Positions 49,501 to 59,460 of a DNA stretch of 64,000 nt are shown in pieces. The notes below the pieces were generated by a model. The model saw only the letters and a list, made by a program, of their open reading frames with translations, was not told the DNA's origin and searched no databases. A program made the translations under genes and the position numbers. Within the stretch, counting starts at the first letter, position 1. Each line of letters opens with the position of its first letter. Origin of the DNA: Anopheles merus (taxonomy: Eukaryota; Arthropoda; Insecta; Diptera; Culicidae); assembly GCF_017562075.2 (NCBI RefSeq), contig NC_054085.1, forward strand, positions 22,292,972-22,356,971, given 5' to 3'.

Positions 49501-51081
49501 AAAAAAAACACTCCATGGATGGGCGAAAATGCTCTGTTTGTCAAATTAATAATCGTTCTATTAATCGATTAAAATTACAGAAAGCAGCTGCCGCACAACA
49601 ATCCAACTAAAGCGTACTCAATTGTACAGAAAGGCAAGACAGTCTACCGCAAAAGCGGAAGTGTTTTACCTCGCCATCATTCTTCCAGCGAAAGGGCCAA
49701 CCGGCCAACAAAGCAAAGAAAGAGCAGCCGATCAAAGAGCAGCAGCTAAAGAAACATTCACTCCACTCTCTCGCTCTCACTCTCTCTCTCTCTCTCTCTC
49801 TGTGTTGCTCTCTACAGCAATAAAAGACAACCGGAAGGAGTCCATGATGAATCATGCTCATTTGCTTCCTTCTGGTCGTTCTCCCCCCGCGGTTGGATCC
49901 AGCGAAACCGGCCGAAAATTCTCCCGGACCCAGAAGCACCCGTTTTTTACACATTCATTCATCGGATCGGATCTATCGCTCACTCCGCCTTCGTCTTCCC
50001 CCAGGCTCCTCATCTCGACCTTAGTACCCCTTTGGTCTCCTCTCTAGCTAAGAAAGCACCGGCAGCATTTTCATTCTTGAGCCGTCCATCAATCATAGTC
50101 CCTCCCTCACCACCTCCCTTATTACACACACTGTGTGTGTAGGTCAGTCACACACAGTTGCACGCGGACTTACGGTACACGGGTGGGAGATCTGTTGTTT
50201 GTATTTGCTTGCCAACAAACCTTGTGCGGATGCTCCCGCGCTGCTTCATGAACACACCACCATAAACCGACAAAAAAGCAAAAGCTACCAAGCTGATTAC
50301 AAACAAAAAACACACACACGCCCAACTGCACACCAAAGAAGCGTTTTTGTAGTTATTTTTTTACTTTTTTTTTGTATAACATCTCGCGCTTTACAATGCG
50401 TAGCCGCGGCGGCTGGGTTACCGCGCGAGAAAAATGTTTCATATGTGTATTCAGAGTTTTCTCTGGTCGGGCTTCCCCCATCGCTTACAAAGATGATTTT
50501 GTTTTGAAAAACCTTTGCCTCTTGCGTTTTTGGGTCCAAAATGTCAGAGGATGTGGTCACTAAGCATAGTTCATGACTCAAAACCTGCACAAAACAGCTA
50601 AATACACCTATGTGGGGCGCCTCCTATCGAAATGCAACTGTCTTAAAAATCAGTTAGAAAAGCTGTAAAGAAGTAATGTGTTTGTTTTACAAAGAAACAT
50701 AGATTACAATAAACATTGCACAAATAAACTGTCCCGAAATTTCGTAGATTTGCGTATTTACAGCATTTTTTCGAGTATCTTTACAACCCTATTCTTTTTA
50801 TATCCACTGCGGCTTCGGCCAATAACATAGGTGAATACTACGAATAAGTTTTTTTTTAAATTTTATATTCGTTCAGAGATAGATTTACCATAATTGGCAT
50901 ATGTTTTATTTTGACGTAATATCAATAAAAATATCAATTCAACTATAAGTTTTGAACCGAAAACGAGTATTGAACAAAGAAAACATAATTCCCTTGGTCG
51001 TTAAATGTTTAAACTCCAGTACTCATATAACAATAGTCCCAAGCTCCTTGCTACAAGTTATTTTTGCATTATAATAACAAT
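46588..51081. other. Flanking stretch with candidate leader exons
   Basis: 47,334-47,610 and 49,640-49,810 are GC- or GAGA-rich on the minus strand and are treated separately. 47,640-49,050 is AT-rich with no gene. CA runs occur near 47,233 and a CT run at 49,781-49,801. Confidence 0.35.
47334..47610 (-). promoter_or_regulatory. Possible alternative leader exon or promoter for the spectraplakin gene
   Basis: Read on the minus strand, GAGAGCGAGGAGAGAGTGAG (GAGA-type) is followed by about 250 bases of GC-rich leader and a donor-like CAA|GTGAGC at 47,334. Spectraplakin genes use several promoters, and this lies upstream in the right orientation. No transcript evidence; the role is inferred. Confidence 0.2.
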
Positions 51082-51336
51082 GATTTTCCAGGATTAAGAG
51101 AAATCTCTCACAGCTCAGAAAAGAGAAGCTGTGAGACACTTTATTGACTCCTTCTTACCTGAAATAAACTTAATGTAATGAAAATTGGACTCTTTAGCTC
51201 CCTTGGTGAACAATTCCAATTGGAATTTCTAAGTAGTCTGTGTAGAGTCCAATTCATTCCATTCATAGGAAGTTCACATCCCATAAGAAAGCATCATGGA
51301 AGTATCCCAAAAGTATGAAAACCCCTAAAAACCCTG
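51082..51336. mobile_element. Diverged CAGGGTTTTCC-family MITE
   Basis: The right end AACCCTG|TA and the internal GTAATGAAAATTGGACTCT and CCAATTGGAATTTC segments place it in the same family as 26,261 and 43,912. The left terminus has lost its CAGGG. Confidence 0.65.
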
Positions 51337-51476
51337 TAAGCGACAAGTTGAACAGGATTGTGCCCTACACCCTACATTGGATTGATTTTAATTATTTAAA
51401 TTAAAATAAAAAATAAAGAAATAAACAAAGAAATTTAAATTTCTCAGGATGATAGGGAAAATTTGGAAGACTAGTT

Positions 51477-51478
51477 TT

Positions 51479-51509
<31 letters not shown>

Positions 51510-51672
51510 TTTGGCACAACCACGTTGTCGGTGGTCAAGATCTTGCCTGCCTTTCAGTGACTTATTGATTACTTATTGTGGGCCCGTTCCATTCGAGGCT
51601 TGAACCCATATGACGGGCATGTTATGTTGTTAAGCCCCACGAGTTGACGACTGTACCACCATACCGACCCAA
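51477..51672 (-). mobile_element. tRNA-related SINE with (GAA)n tail, best copy
   Basis: On the minus strand it starts GGGTCGGTATGGTGGTACAG (A-box-like TGGTACAGTCG), has a B-box-like GGGTTCAAGCCTC near 51,600, and ends GTTGTGCCAAATAAG followed by a (GAA)n tail (51,477-51,507). Shared blocks with 29,600-29,801, including ACAGTCGTCAACT, TGCCCGTCAT and AAGTCACTGAAAG, define the family. Confidence 0.75.
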
Positions 51673-54559
51673 GGGAGACAAGTATAAACCATTTTTATTC
51701 CCTGTTGAGGCCACATTGAGCCTATTAAACATTCCAAAATAGATTTTAATGTCTAAACAGTCAAAAATGTACTTTGGTAGTAGTTTTGTAAAACATTCAT
51801 TTGTATTGTTTAAGAGTTGCAAAATGCACAAAAATTTAAAAAAGGATTATCGAGCGAACAAACTTCGCTTCATCAACTCGAGAAGTTAGAGGGAAAGCAA
51901 AATATTTTATGAAACAATGGTTAATAACAATAATAAGAGAAAGTAAATAAAAAGGCAAAATAATGCAATTCGCGTAGGAAACTTACCCCAGATTTTCTTT
52001 CATTCTTTTTACCAGCTTAATTCGTAGCAAATCCATCCGACGACAAGGAGCAATTGTTTGCAATAGCGACCGTTACCACTAGCAACGAGTCCCCCGATTC
52101 ATTGCCAACTTTTACCAATAATAAATACAACGCAACCGGGAAAACCTCGGGGTTAGAACACTGAAGGCGTGTAACGATGCACACACACAAACAGCTACTT
52201 TCAAACAACTTATCACAAATTTTCTTCTCCTACATCGCGTAATCATTCCACTTAGATCGCTTGCCGGATCCACTTTAACACACAATCAAGAGCACGTTTG
52301 CGTTACGCACAATCCAACACAACATCCCAACACACACACACACCCCTGTGCAGCGCATCTCCTTCCCCTATACGCCTTCAAAAACCGCCATAACCGATCA
52401 GCATTGCGCCAATTGCATTGCACCGTCACCGCCTGGGCCCCGGCATCCAAGCTCTCCAGATCACGCTCTGCCTCTTCTCTCGCTCTCTCCCACTGGCTTT
52501 CGTTATTTCTTCTATCATTCCGCGGTATCTCTTCACCTACACACACGCGCGCGCACACAAAAGCGCACACACACACACGTAGAGTGCCACCCACACACGT
52601 CGAAACCGAACAGCCCCCATGAAAAGCCACACACTGAGAAGTGCTGAAGAAAATCTACAGAAAATCAATAATTGCGTACGCCTTGTTCCGTTGTTCGCGT
52701 TCTGTGCACCGGGGACCGGGGTTTTCTTCTCGAATTTACACACTCATTTTCACCCCGGTCAGCACAATTGCACAATGAAACTTATACTGAAGATAGGATT
52801 AATGAAAAATTTTGCAGTGCAAACGGACCATTTTGGCTGCAGTGAAAAAAGGCAAAGGTTACTACTATACTGCTTCCTTTGACTGGATCGAACTGAACTC
52901 GACTGCTACTGGGTAGCCAGTTTTCAGCCAGCTTTTCCAAGAATGCACACACACACATTTATACAACGCAAGCAGGGACTGCCGATTCGTATCAATAGAA
53001 CAAAAAACGGTTTCACACGTTTCCCGGTACCGATTCTGGTGCAAGCTGGTTCACCGTTTCATTCCACCGAAAAGCAGCCACAACGAAGACACACTGTTCA
53101 ATGTTCCTCCACTGTAATAAGGACAGTAAGCACAGCAGCAGTAGTAGCAGCAGCAGACTCTTATCAATCGATCTAATTACCTTTCTTTTTGCCCCACACA
53201 CACGTGCTATCTGTGCTATCGCGGGTTACGGGCGTTTCGTGGCGGCTCTATTCCTCCGCACACGTACACACACACACACACACGATGAACCAATGAAGAT
53301 GTGATGTTGTTTTAATTGTGTCACCTTTTGCTAATATGCCAATTGCTGTGTTTTCACTTCCCGTTTATCAATTTTTACTGGAAGGTGTTTTCCTCCTCGC
53401 CCGTAGCGTATGGCTGTGGGGAGTACAATGAACGGCGGGCGCGTGTTTGTATCTCGCACACACTGCCGGAGCAGCAGCAGCAGCAGCAATACTCACTATC
53501 AGAGCCTGTGAGCCGCTTGCTTTGGGTGGATGTGTTTGTGTGCGTGTCAGCTTTGCCGTCAACGGGCGAGTGGTGGTAGTGCGCTCTTTGTAGAACAAAA
53601 CACAGCAGGCAGAAGAGAAGTAGAAAAAAACAACAACAACGCAAGCAACCGAAGTTCGCCGAACTGCAGTCGAGCGAGAGCGTGTGCGCTTTCTACCGTC
53701 AAACAGTGGTCAGATAAGCGGTTTTCGAAAATGCGCTAATGGGACTGATTATTTGGTTGGTTTTGGTTTGTTTTTGTTCTGTTTTTTTTTTTATTTTTTT
53801 TTTTGCAATAGCTGCAATGCATGTTTATTATTTTAATTTGCGTAAAATACTGTCTTTTTCATTCATTTTGCAAGGTTTTGGATTATAATTTTCTCAACTG
53901 ATTTACACTTAGCAATTTTTTTAACGTCTTATAAACATCAGCTACTGATGACGATGTTATACTTATATATCTTATATTTATGTTTATCTTGCTTCTTATC
54001 TTTTGTAACATTTTTGTTTTGTTTTTATGTATGGTTTATCCTTTGGTTTGATTTAAGCCTTTTTATGTTCGAGTCTTTTCACGATATTGTGAAATTAACC
54101 TTTTAAAAAAACTGAATAAATATCGTAAATTAGATCCAATATAAAATTAAGATGTCAAAATATGATATTTTTTATTTTGTAAATCACATTAGATTACTAA
54201 GTAAGATTTTTTTTAAATACTCTATTTATACACACTGCAACGTATGTATTTTTTTTTAAATTAAATTAACACTAACCAATATCTACAAACATTGCTTTCA
54301 TAGGATACTAACAAAAATGTAAAAAAAAACAATGAAATATGTTTATTAAACCATTTCCATTAAAATCGCCCACAAAATCAGTCTTCATTCGGTCTTAAAT
54401 CAGTCTTCACCAAATTTATCCAGATTATCCGCGATTCCACAAACAAATAAAAAAATCATTTTCGAAAAAGAATCCTCTCATGCTCTCGTTTAATTTCTCG
54501 CTCTCTCTCTCTCCACTGCTTTTGTTTACTCTCCCCCATCGCAACCGCGCGCGCGTTTG
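51673..54559. other. Flanking stretch with microsatellites and AT-rich block
   Basis: CA runs occur near 52,330, 52,545 and 53,266, and CAG runs near 53,137 and 53,471. 53,740-54,430 is AT-rich and featureless. No coding frame is supported. Confidence 0.4.
53497..53690 (-). promoter_or_regulatory. Possible alternative promoter and leader exon, minus strand
   Basis: On the minus strand, GCACACGCTCTCGCTCGAC is followed by CAGTTCGGCGAACTTCGGTTG, which resembles an insect initiator with downstream elements. A donor-like ATA|GTGAGT lies at 53,497. It could feed the spectraplakin gene, or drive the CEP89-like gene in the other direction. Weak evidence. Confidence 0.22.
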
Positions 54560-54828
54560 TTTATTTGCTCGTGACATTTGTAACTAACCGAAATTTCGTA
54601 CGACGATGAACAGTTTTCCGCCCATTTTCTTCAATGAAACATGCGCCCCCGTCGATCGGGGTTAGATTCGCCGTCTTTGTAAAGTTATTTAGCATCAGAT
54701 GTGTTACAGTGGGCTTTAGGAAAAGAGCTTAATTTAATAGCTTTCCTGTGTACAGATCCATCGTTTTGTTGGGTGCAGATGACGTAGTGAAGTAATTATT
54801 GCACGGGGGTGCCACCAGCTAGCGTGAG
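54560..54828 (+). promoter_or_regulatory. Probable 5' UTR exon of the CEP89-like gene
   Basis: A consensus donor GAG|GTAAGT ends this segment at 54,828, and a strong acceptor (CCTCTTCCTCTCAG) lies at 55,326. Joining them puts an in-frame TAG 9 bases before the junction, which would make ATG 55,372 the first in-frame start. CT-rich sequence at 54,498-54,516 precedes it. The start of the exon is a guess. It contains several short upstream ATGs. Confidence 0.45.
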
Positions 54829-55371
54829 GTAAGTTCCAGCTGCTTTTCCCTTCTTTTTTTGGAAGGGGTTTGTGTAAGTGGTCACTCACACCAATGCGAC
54901 CCAGTTTCGACGGAATATACAGAAGTTGGGTAATAAATTTGAAACGGCACTAGGCGCGTATCATTTTCTTTGTTGTAGAACTAGAACAAAGAATGGATTA
55001 AAAGATTTGGAAATTTCGTAACAAATCCCTATAGTTTAGCTGCAAAGGTCGCGCCCAAAAGAACTTTTAAATAATTGTAAACGTTCGTCATCCATGCCTG
55101 GGTTCGCCTAGTAGGTCAAGGATAATGAGCTGGAGTGATTTATTTGTTTATTTTTGAATTGACATTTTGCTTGGAAACTGCGTTACAGCATAACGCACGC
55201 AAATGACACGTTTTATACATTTACATCCTGGCTCATCGTCATTTTCTTCTTCAAAAACTCAATTCCCAGAACCATTCCACATATTCTTTGTAAAATGAAT
55301 TTCTGCTACATCCCTCTTCCTCTCAGAAACTTCCAAATGTTACATCCCAAAATGAGTCCAACCACTCGATC

Positions 55372-58063
55372 ATGTGCTCCCGACTGCCGAAGCGTCACAA
55401 CGTAGAGCCCGTGTTTCGTATCATCTCACAGCTCTTTGCCGACCATTCCGATCTTGCGTCGTCTTCCGCCGCCCGGACCGATTCGGAGATGGGTGATTTC
55501 TACCGCATGCCGGCCGATAGCATTCCGCGCGATCCTGACCCATCCATTCCCGGCAAGACTCGGTTCCACAAGCGCAAAACGCACACACGCCGCAAACCAA
55601 GAGCATCACCGCAAGGTACATCTCTGGCCTATTCCGGCACGATCGTTGGCCGTAGCAAAAGTGTGGACGATCTAACGGCTGTGGCCGGTGTCGGTTCCGA
55701 ATCGGACACAGAAGAGGATGCGATTACCAAATCGCACGACACAATTGCACCTTCACACCATCATCATCATCATCGCCAGGCGGAAAAGCTTCTCCAGCTG
55801 AAGGACCAACAGATAGCCAAGTTGATCAAGAAGCTGACGGCCGTGTTTGAGTGCAACAATCAGTTCGCGGTGGAGCACGAAAAGCTGCAGAAGGAGTACC
55901 AGCAGGCGGTGCAGAGCCTGCGCACGCTCGAAGCCATTCAGGCGAAAAGCTGCGACAGTTGCGCCGGCTTTGAAGCGGAACGAAGTTTACTGGCAAAAGA
56001 AAATGCCGATCTACGGAACGATGTCAAAATGATGAAGATACTCGTGTACCGGCTAAATGTACAGATCGAACGGTATCAGGACACGATCCGCGAGGGCAGA
56101 ACCGACATACCCCGGCTCGACTTTGTCGACAGCACGTACGGGGGAGCGAAGGACAATCTGAACTGGGGGCCGGTGAATTCGCACACGCTCGGTCCGCTGC
56201 TGAACGCGTACGAGGAAACGATCGCCGAGAAGACGGCACTGGTGCAGCGGTACGAATCGGAGCTGGCCAGTTTCACCGGCAAGCTGAAGAAAGTGCTGGA
56301 GGAAAACGAAGCACTGCAGAAGATGGCGGAAGAGGTACGGGCCGGCCAGAGCGGATGGGCGTCGGAAAAGGCACGCCTGCAGGCGCAGGTTGATGTACTA
56401 CGGAGCAAGGCGGAGGTGCAGGGGAAGCGGGTCGATCTGGCGAAGGAAAAGCTGGTGGAGGTGCTCAAATGTTACGAACAGAAAGGTACGAACTGTTTCC
56501 TACCTGCAATCGAAAAAAAGCTCATACAATAATGGATGATTTTTTTTCAACCAGTACAAGCCCAAAATCTAGACATTGAGCGCCTGCAGGAAGCTTACTC
56601 ACGCGCGAAAGGGGAGCTGACCTCACTGCGTAATCTGAACCAAAATCCAGAAGTTGTCGCGAATAGTTTGAAGGAATGCCAAAAGTATGTGCACTAATTA
56701 AGCTTATACCCGCAATGCTTTACAGGGATTTCCGAGTCAATTTAGAATGTTAACAACATTTTTCATTGCTTACGATATGTTTTTCAACAGCTGTCAAATG
56801 TTGTATTTACATCACAATAATGGTTTAGTTCTTTTATATGATTTTCAACACACTGGAAGTTGGATTGAGTTTGACAGTTATTTGACTTCAAGTTGAAAAT
56901 CATGTGTAAGAACCAGTGCTGCAAAATGTCATGATCATTACGAGACTTGTGATCATGCCATGATCATTACTGACTTCACCAACGAACATGTGAACATATA
57001 CGCGGTAGCTTAATTGCTGATACTCAATGAAAATGCGTCATGACATGCCGAACGCGACATGCGAGTGTTTGAGTCAATCCCGATAATCTGACTGAACAGC
57101 TGAGCGTAGTGCCTGCTGATTATCACAGTAGCGCTCGTGACGCTGACATGGATTTTGTTTCAGCCGGAATGTATCATGACTATGCCAGTGACATTTTGCA
57201 CAACTGAACACAGTAAAACAAATCTTGACATAGTGACTGACCAAGCGTTGGTCGCAAAAATGTCACGAAGCAGCCATTAGTCACACCAATCGTTTTGAGT
57301 ATCACCGCTGAATGACGCAGTCAGAATGTTTTTATGACATTGACAGTGACATTTTGCAGCACTGGTAAGAACTGAAACTTTATTGTGATGCGAATACAAT
57401 ATATGACAGCTGTTGAAAATCATCGTATAGGCGGTGAATAATGATGTGCACATTCGAATATGACTTGGAAAACCCTGTATATTGCTGTTCTAACACATTT
57501 CATTCGCTTGCCAGACTTCTGGAGGAACTTCGACACCAGCACAGCGAAGAACGTACCCGTACGGCAACGGAAGTGGAATCCCTGCGGACCGAGCTTCGCC
57601 AACGGACGGCCGACCTTGAGCAGCTTCGCCAGGACCACCGGCAACAGCAGGGCATCTTCGAGCGGCAGAAAGAAATCAATGAGTAAGTATCTTACGGGAG
57701 GAATATTTAAGATTTGTTTAAATGGTAATGATACCCGTACACCGCAGAATCCTTATGGGAAAGAACACTACGCTGAAGCAAACGCTCGAGCGCACCAGAC
57801 AATCGAAGGAAATACTGAAGCAGCGCCTCAAAACAATGATCAGCTGGGGCAAGGGTTCGGAACAGCGCAAAGATCAGCTGGCCGACTGCTGGCGCAACAT
57901 TCGCGCACTGCAGGACCAGCTGCAGCAGCGCGACCGGCAGCTCCAGGCGCAACAGCAACGCTTCCAGGCCGAGCAGGAGCAGCTGCAGCGTCGGCTACGC
58001 CAGCGGGAGGATACGCTACGTAAGATTCTAGCAGATAAGGCCCAATTTCAGCGCCACAGTTGA
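55372..58063 (+). CDS. Cep89: CEP89-like centrosomal coiled-coil protein, four coding exons
   Basis: CEP89 (CCDC123) is a centriolar distal-appendage protein needed for ciliogenesis in vertebrates; a mitochondrial/neuronal role has been reported in man and fly. Exons: 55,372-56,485, 56,555-56,684, 57,515-57,682 and 57,748-58,063. All junctions are GT-AG and keep one frame, giving 575 residues (human CEP89 is longer). Residues 1-125 are polar with an acidic stretch, 129-134 are six His, 136-190 and 205-240 are coiled coil. The diagnostic block is 218-320: KMMKILVYRLNVQIERYQ, then HTLGPLLNAYEE, then SFTGKLKKVLEENEAL, matching the human order (MTVHRLNVELSRYQ; LSPLLLAYED; KENEELHQEL). Residues 372-575 are further Gln/Arg-rich coiled coil. 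The start is chosen for A at -3 and a putative in-frame stop upstream in the spliced leader; the open frame extends back to the acceptor at 55,326, so a longer N-terminus is possible. Confidence 0.83.
56723..57477. mobile_element. TA-flanked MITE filling intron 2 of the CEP89-like gene
   Basis: TA|CAGGGATTTCCGAGTCAA at the left is mirrored by TGACTTGGAAAACCCTG|TA at the right. The arms continue for about 120 bp through TTTTCAACAGCTGTCA and its complement. With the nested element and one target copy removed, the host is about 296 bp, close to the unit length of the 1,826-2,382 dimer. Only about 75 bp of intron 2 is not transposon. Confidence 0.85.
56906..57372. mobile_element. hAT-type MITE nested in the intron 2 MITE, perfect 8-bp duplication
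   Basis: The element is 56,914-57,364 (451 bp). It starts CAGTGCTGCAAAATGTCATG and ends TGACATTTTGCAGCACTG. GTAAGAAC flanks it on both sides (56,906-56,913 and 57,365-57,372) and restores the host palindrome when one copy is removed. The 8-bp duplication and CAGNGNTG terminus indicate hAT. It has no transposase. Confidence 0.9.
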
Positions 58064-59460
58064 GCGGACGATGCAAATCCATTAGCCAAACGCTCAATGT
58101 TTCTGAAAAAAAGAAAACAAAACAAAATATAGAGAAAACTGTACAAAGCATATTATGTTCGCTTGATTCAACCAGATTTACAATCAATTTTTCGGGCCGT
58201 TTTCAGGATATAGTTGCGCACTTATACGCACGTTGATAGATTATACTTTCTTTTTTATTTCATTCTTAGATAATGACTTCATATGTTTTCCATTGCTTCA
58301 ACTTCATACATTTTTTCTCTCTCTCTTTCTTTCTTTTCTATCGCTGCTCCTAAACACTACGCCGCAAAAACTCATGCGAAATCCGTATGGGCGCTCGTTC
58401 TAACCGGTTTGTTTTGTTTTGTTCTTCTTCGCAATCAATATATAAATACAATTAGATTTTTTTGCCTCTTTCACACCCCCTCTGTCATTCTTATTGGCTA
58501 TAGACGGCGCTTTTTTGTTCTGCTTCGTGAAATCGTATTGCTTGGTTTTGATGACGTGAAAGGAATCGTAGGATAAAATTAGAGAGAAAAAAGTGCAACT
58601 GTGTGTTGGTGGTGGTGGAGCACGTGATTCCGGTGATTATTTCCGCCTTCTTGCTGCAGGCTAAATCTGTTCGATTTTTGTGACTGTTGCGGTGCGGGGA
58701 TGCATCTAGTTTTTTGTTTTTAATCTGTTCTGCTGTACACACAGGTTTTGCTTACATTATTAATAGCTCGTGTATTCTGTCGTTCACTGGACGTACGCGC
58801 GCGCGCCTTTTCTCTTGTTATGCCTGAAGCTGCTCTAAATGTCCCTCCTTTCTTGTATGTTGTATTACTCACACACAGCAAATACACGCACACACTGATT
58901 AGATGCCCATTTCCCCACTTCTAGGTTAGTCAGGGTTGCGCAAGAGAGGAAGATAAATATAGTTTGATGTAAATATCACTAAATAATCTCTACTTGGCGA
59001 GGAGGGACAAACAAACAAAACAAAAAACCAAAAGAGCTCATAAAAGATACATTTCTACGTTCATCCGTACTCGATGTGAGGTACGGTCAATTTGTCCGTT
59101 CGTCAAATCAATTCAATTCGGTATGAATCACGTGTACAGACGCGTGAAGCCGTGAATCCGCGAGTGCACAACACAACTACTACTGCTCAAATCACACAAT
59201 CGATCGTTGTTGATGTTTCCTAGTGTTACTGGGAAAATAGTCAAAAAAGGATACACCTACCTCCTCTCTCTCTCTCGCGGGAGTAGCACAAAAACAAACC
59301 TAAGCGAAGTAGTACTCTGCTACTACACAACACTCTGAACAGACAATCATTACAATGGCTCCTTCCTGGGTGCGTTCCCAGGGATGACCAAACGTGAGCC
59401 TATATTGCAAGCAACGGCGCTACTACTACTCCACGATCGACACGCTAGCTTTTAGTAGCG
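58064..59460. other. 3' UTRs and spacer between convergent genes
   Basis: The CEP89-like stop (58,061-58,063) and the barentsz stop (59,461-59,463) face each other. AT-rich sequence with TTTATT near 58,253 could supply a minus-strand AATAAA poly(A) signal for barentsz; no clear plus-strand AATAAA follows the CEP89-like stop closely. If that signal is used, barentsz would have a long (about 1.2 kb) 3' UTR. CT-rich runs occur near 58,316 and 59,262. Confidence 0.45.

Noticed and set aside
49640..49810. Short coding start exon ATGATGGCGAG|GTAAAA on the minus strand
   Set aside because: It would end in phase 2, incompatible with the phase-1 acceptor implied by the spectraplakin exon at 35.9 kb; at most a leader.
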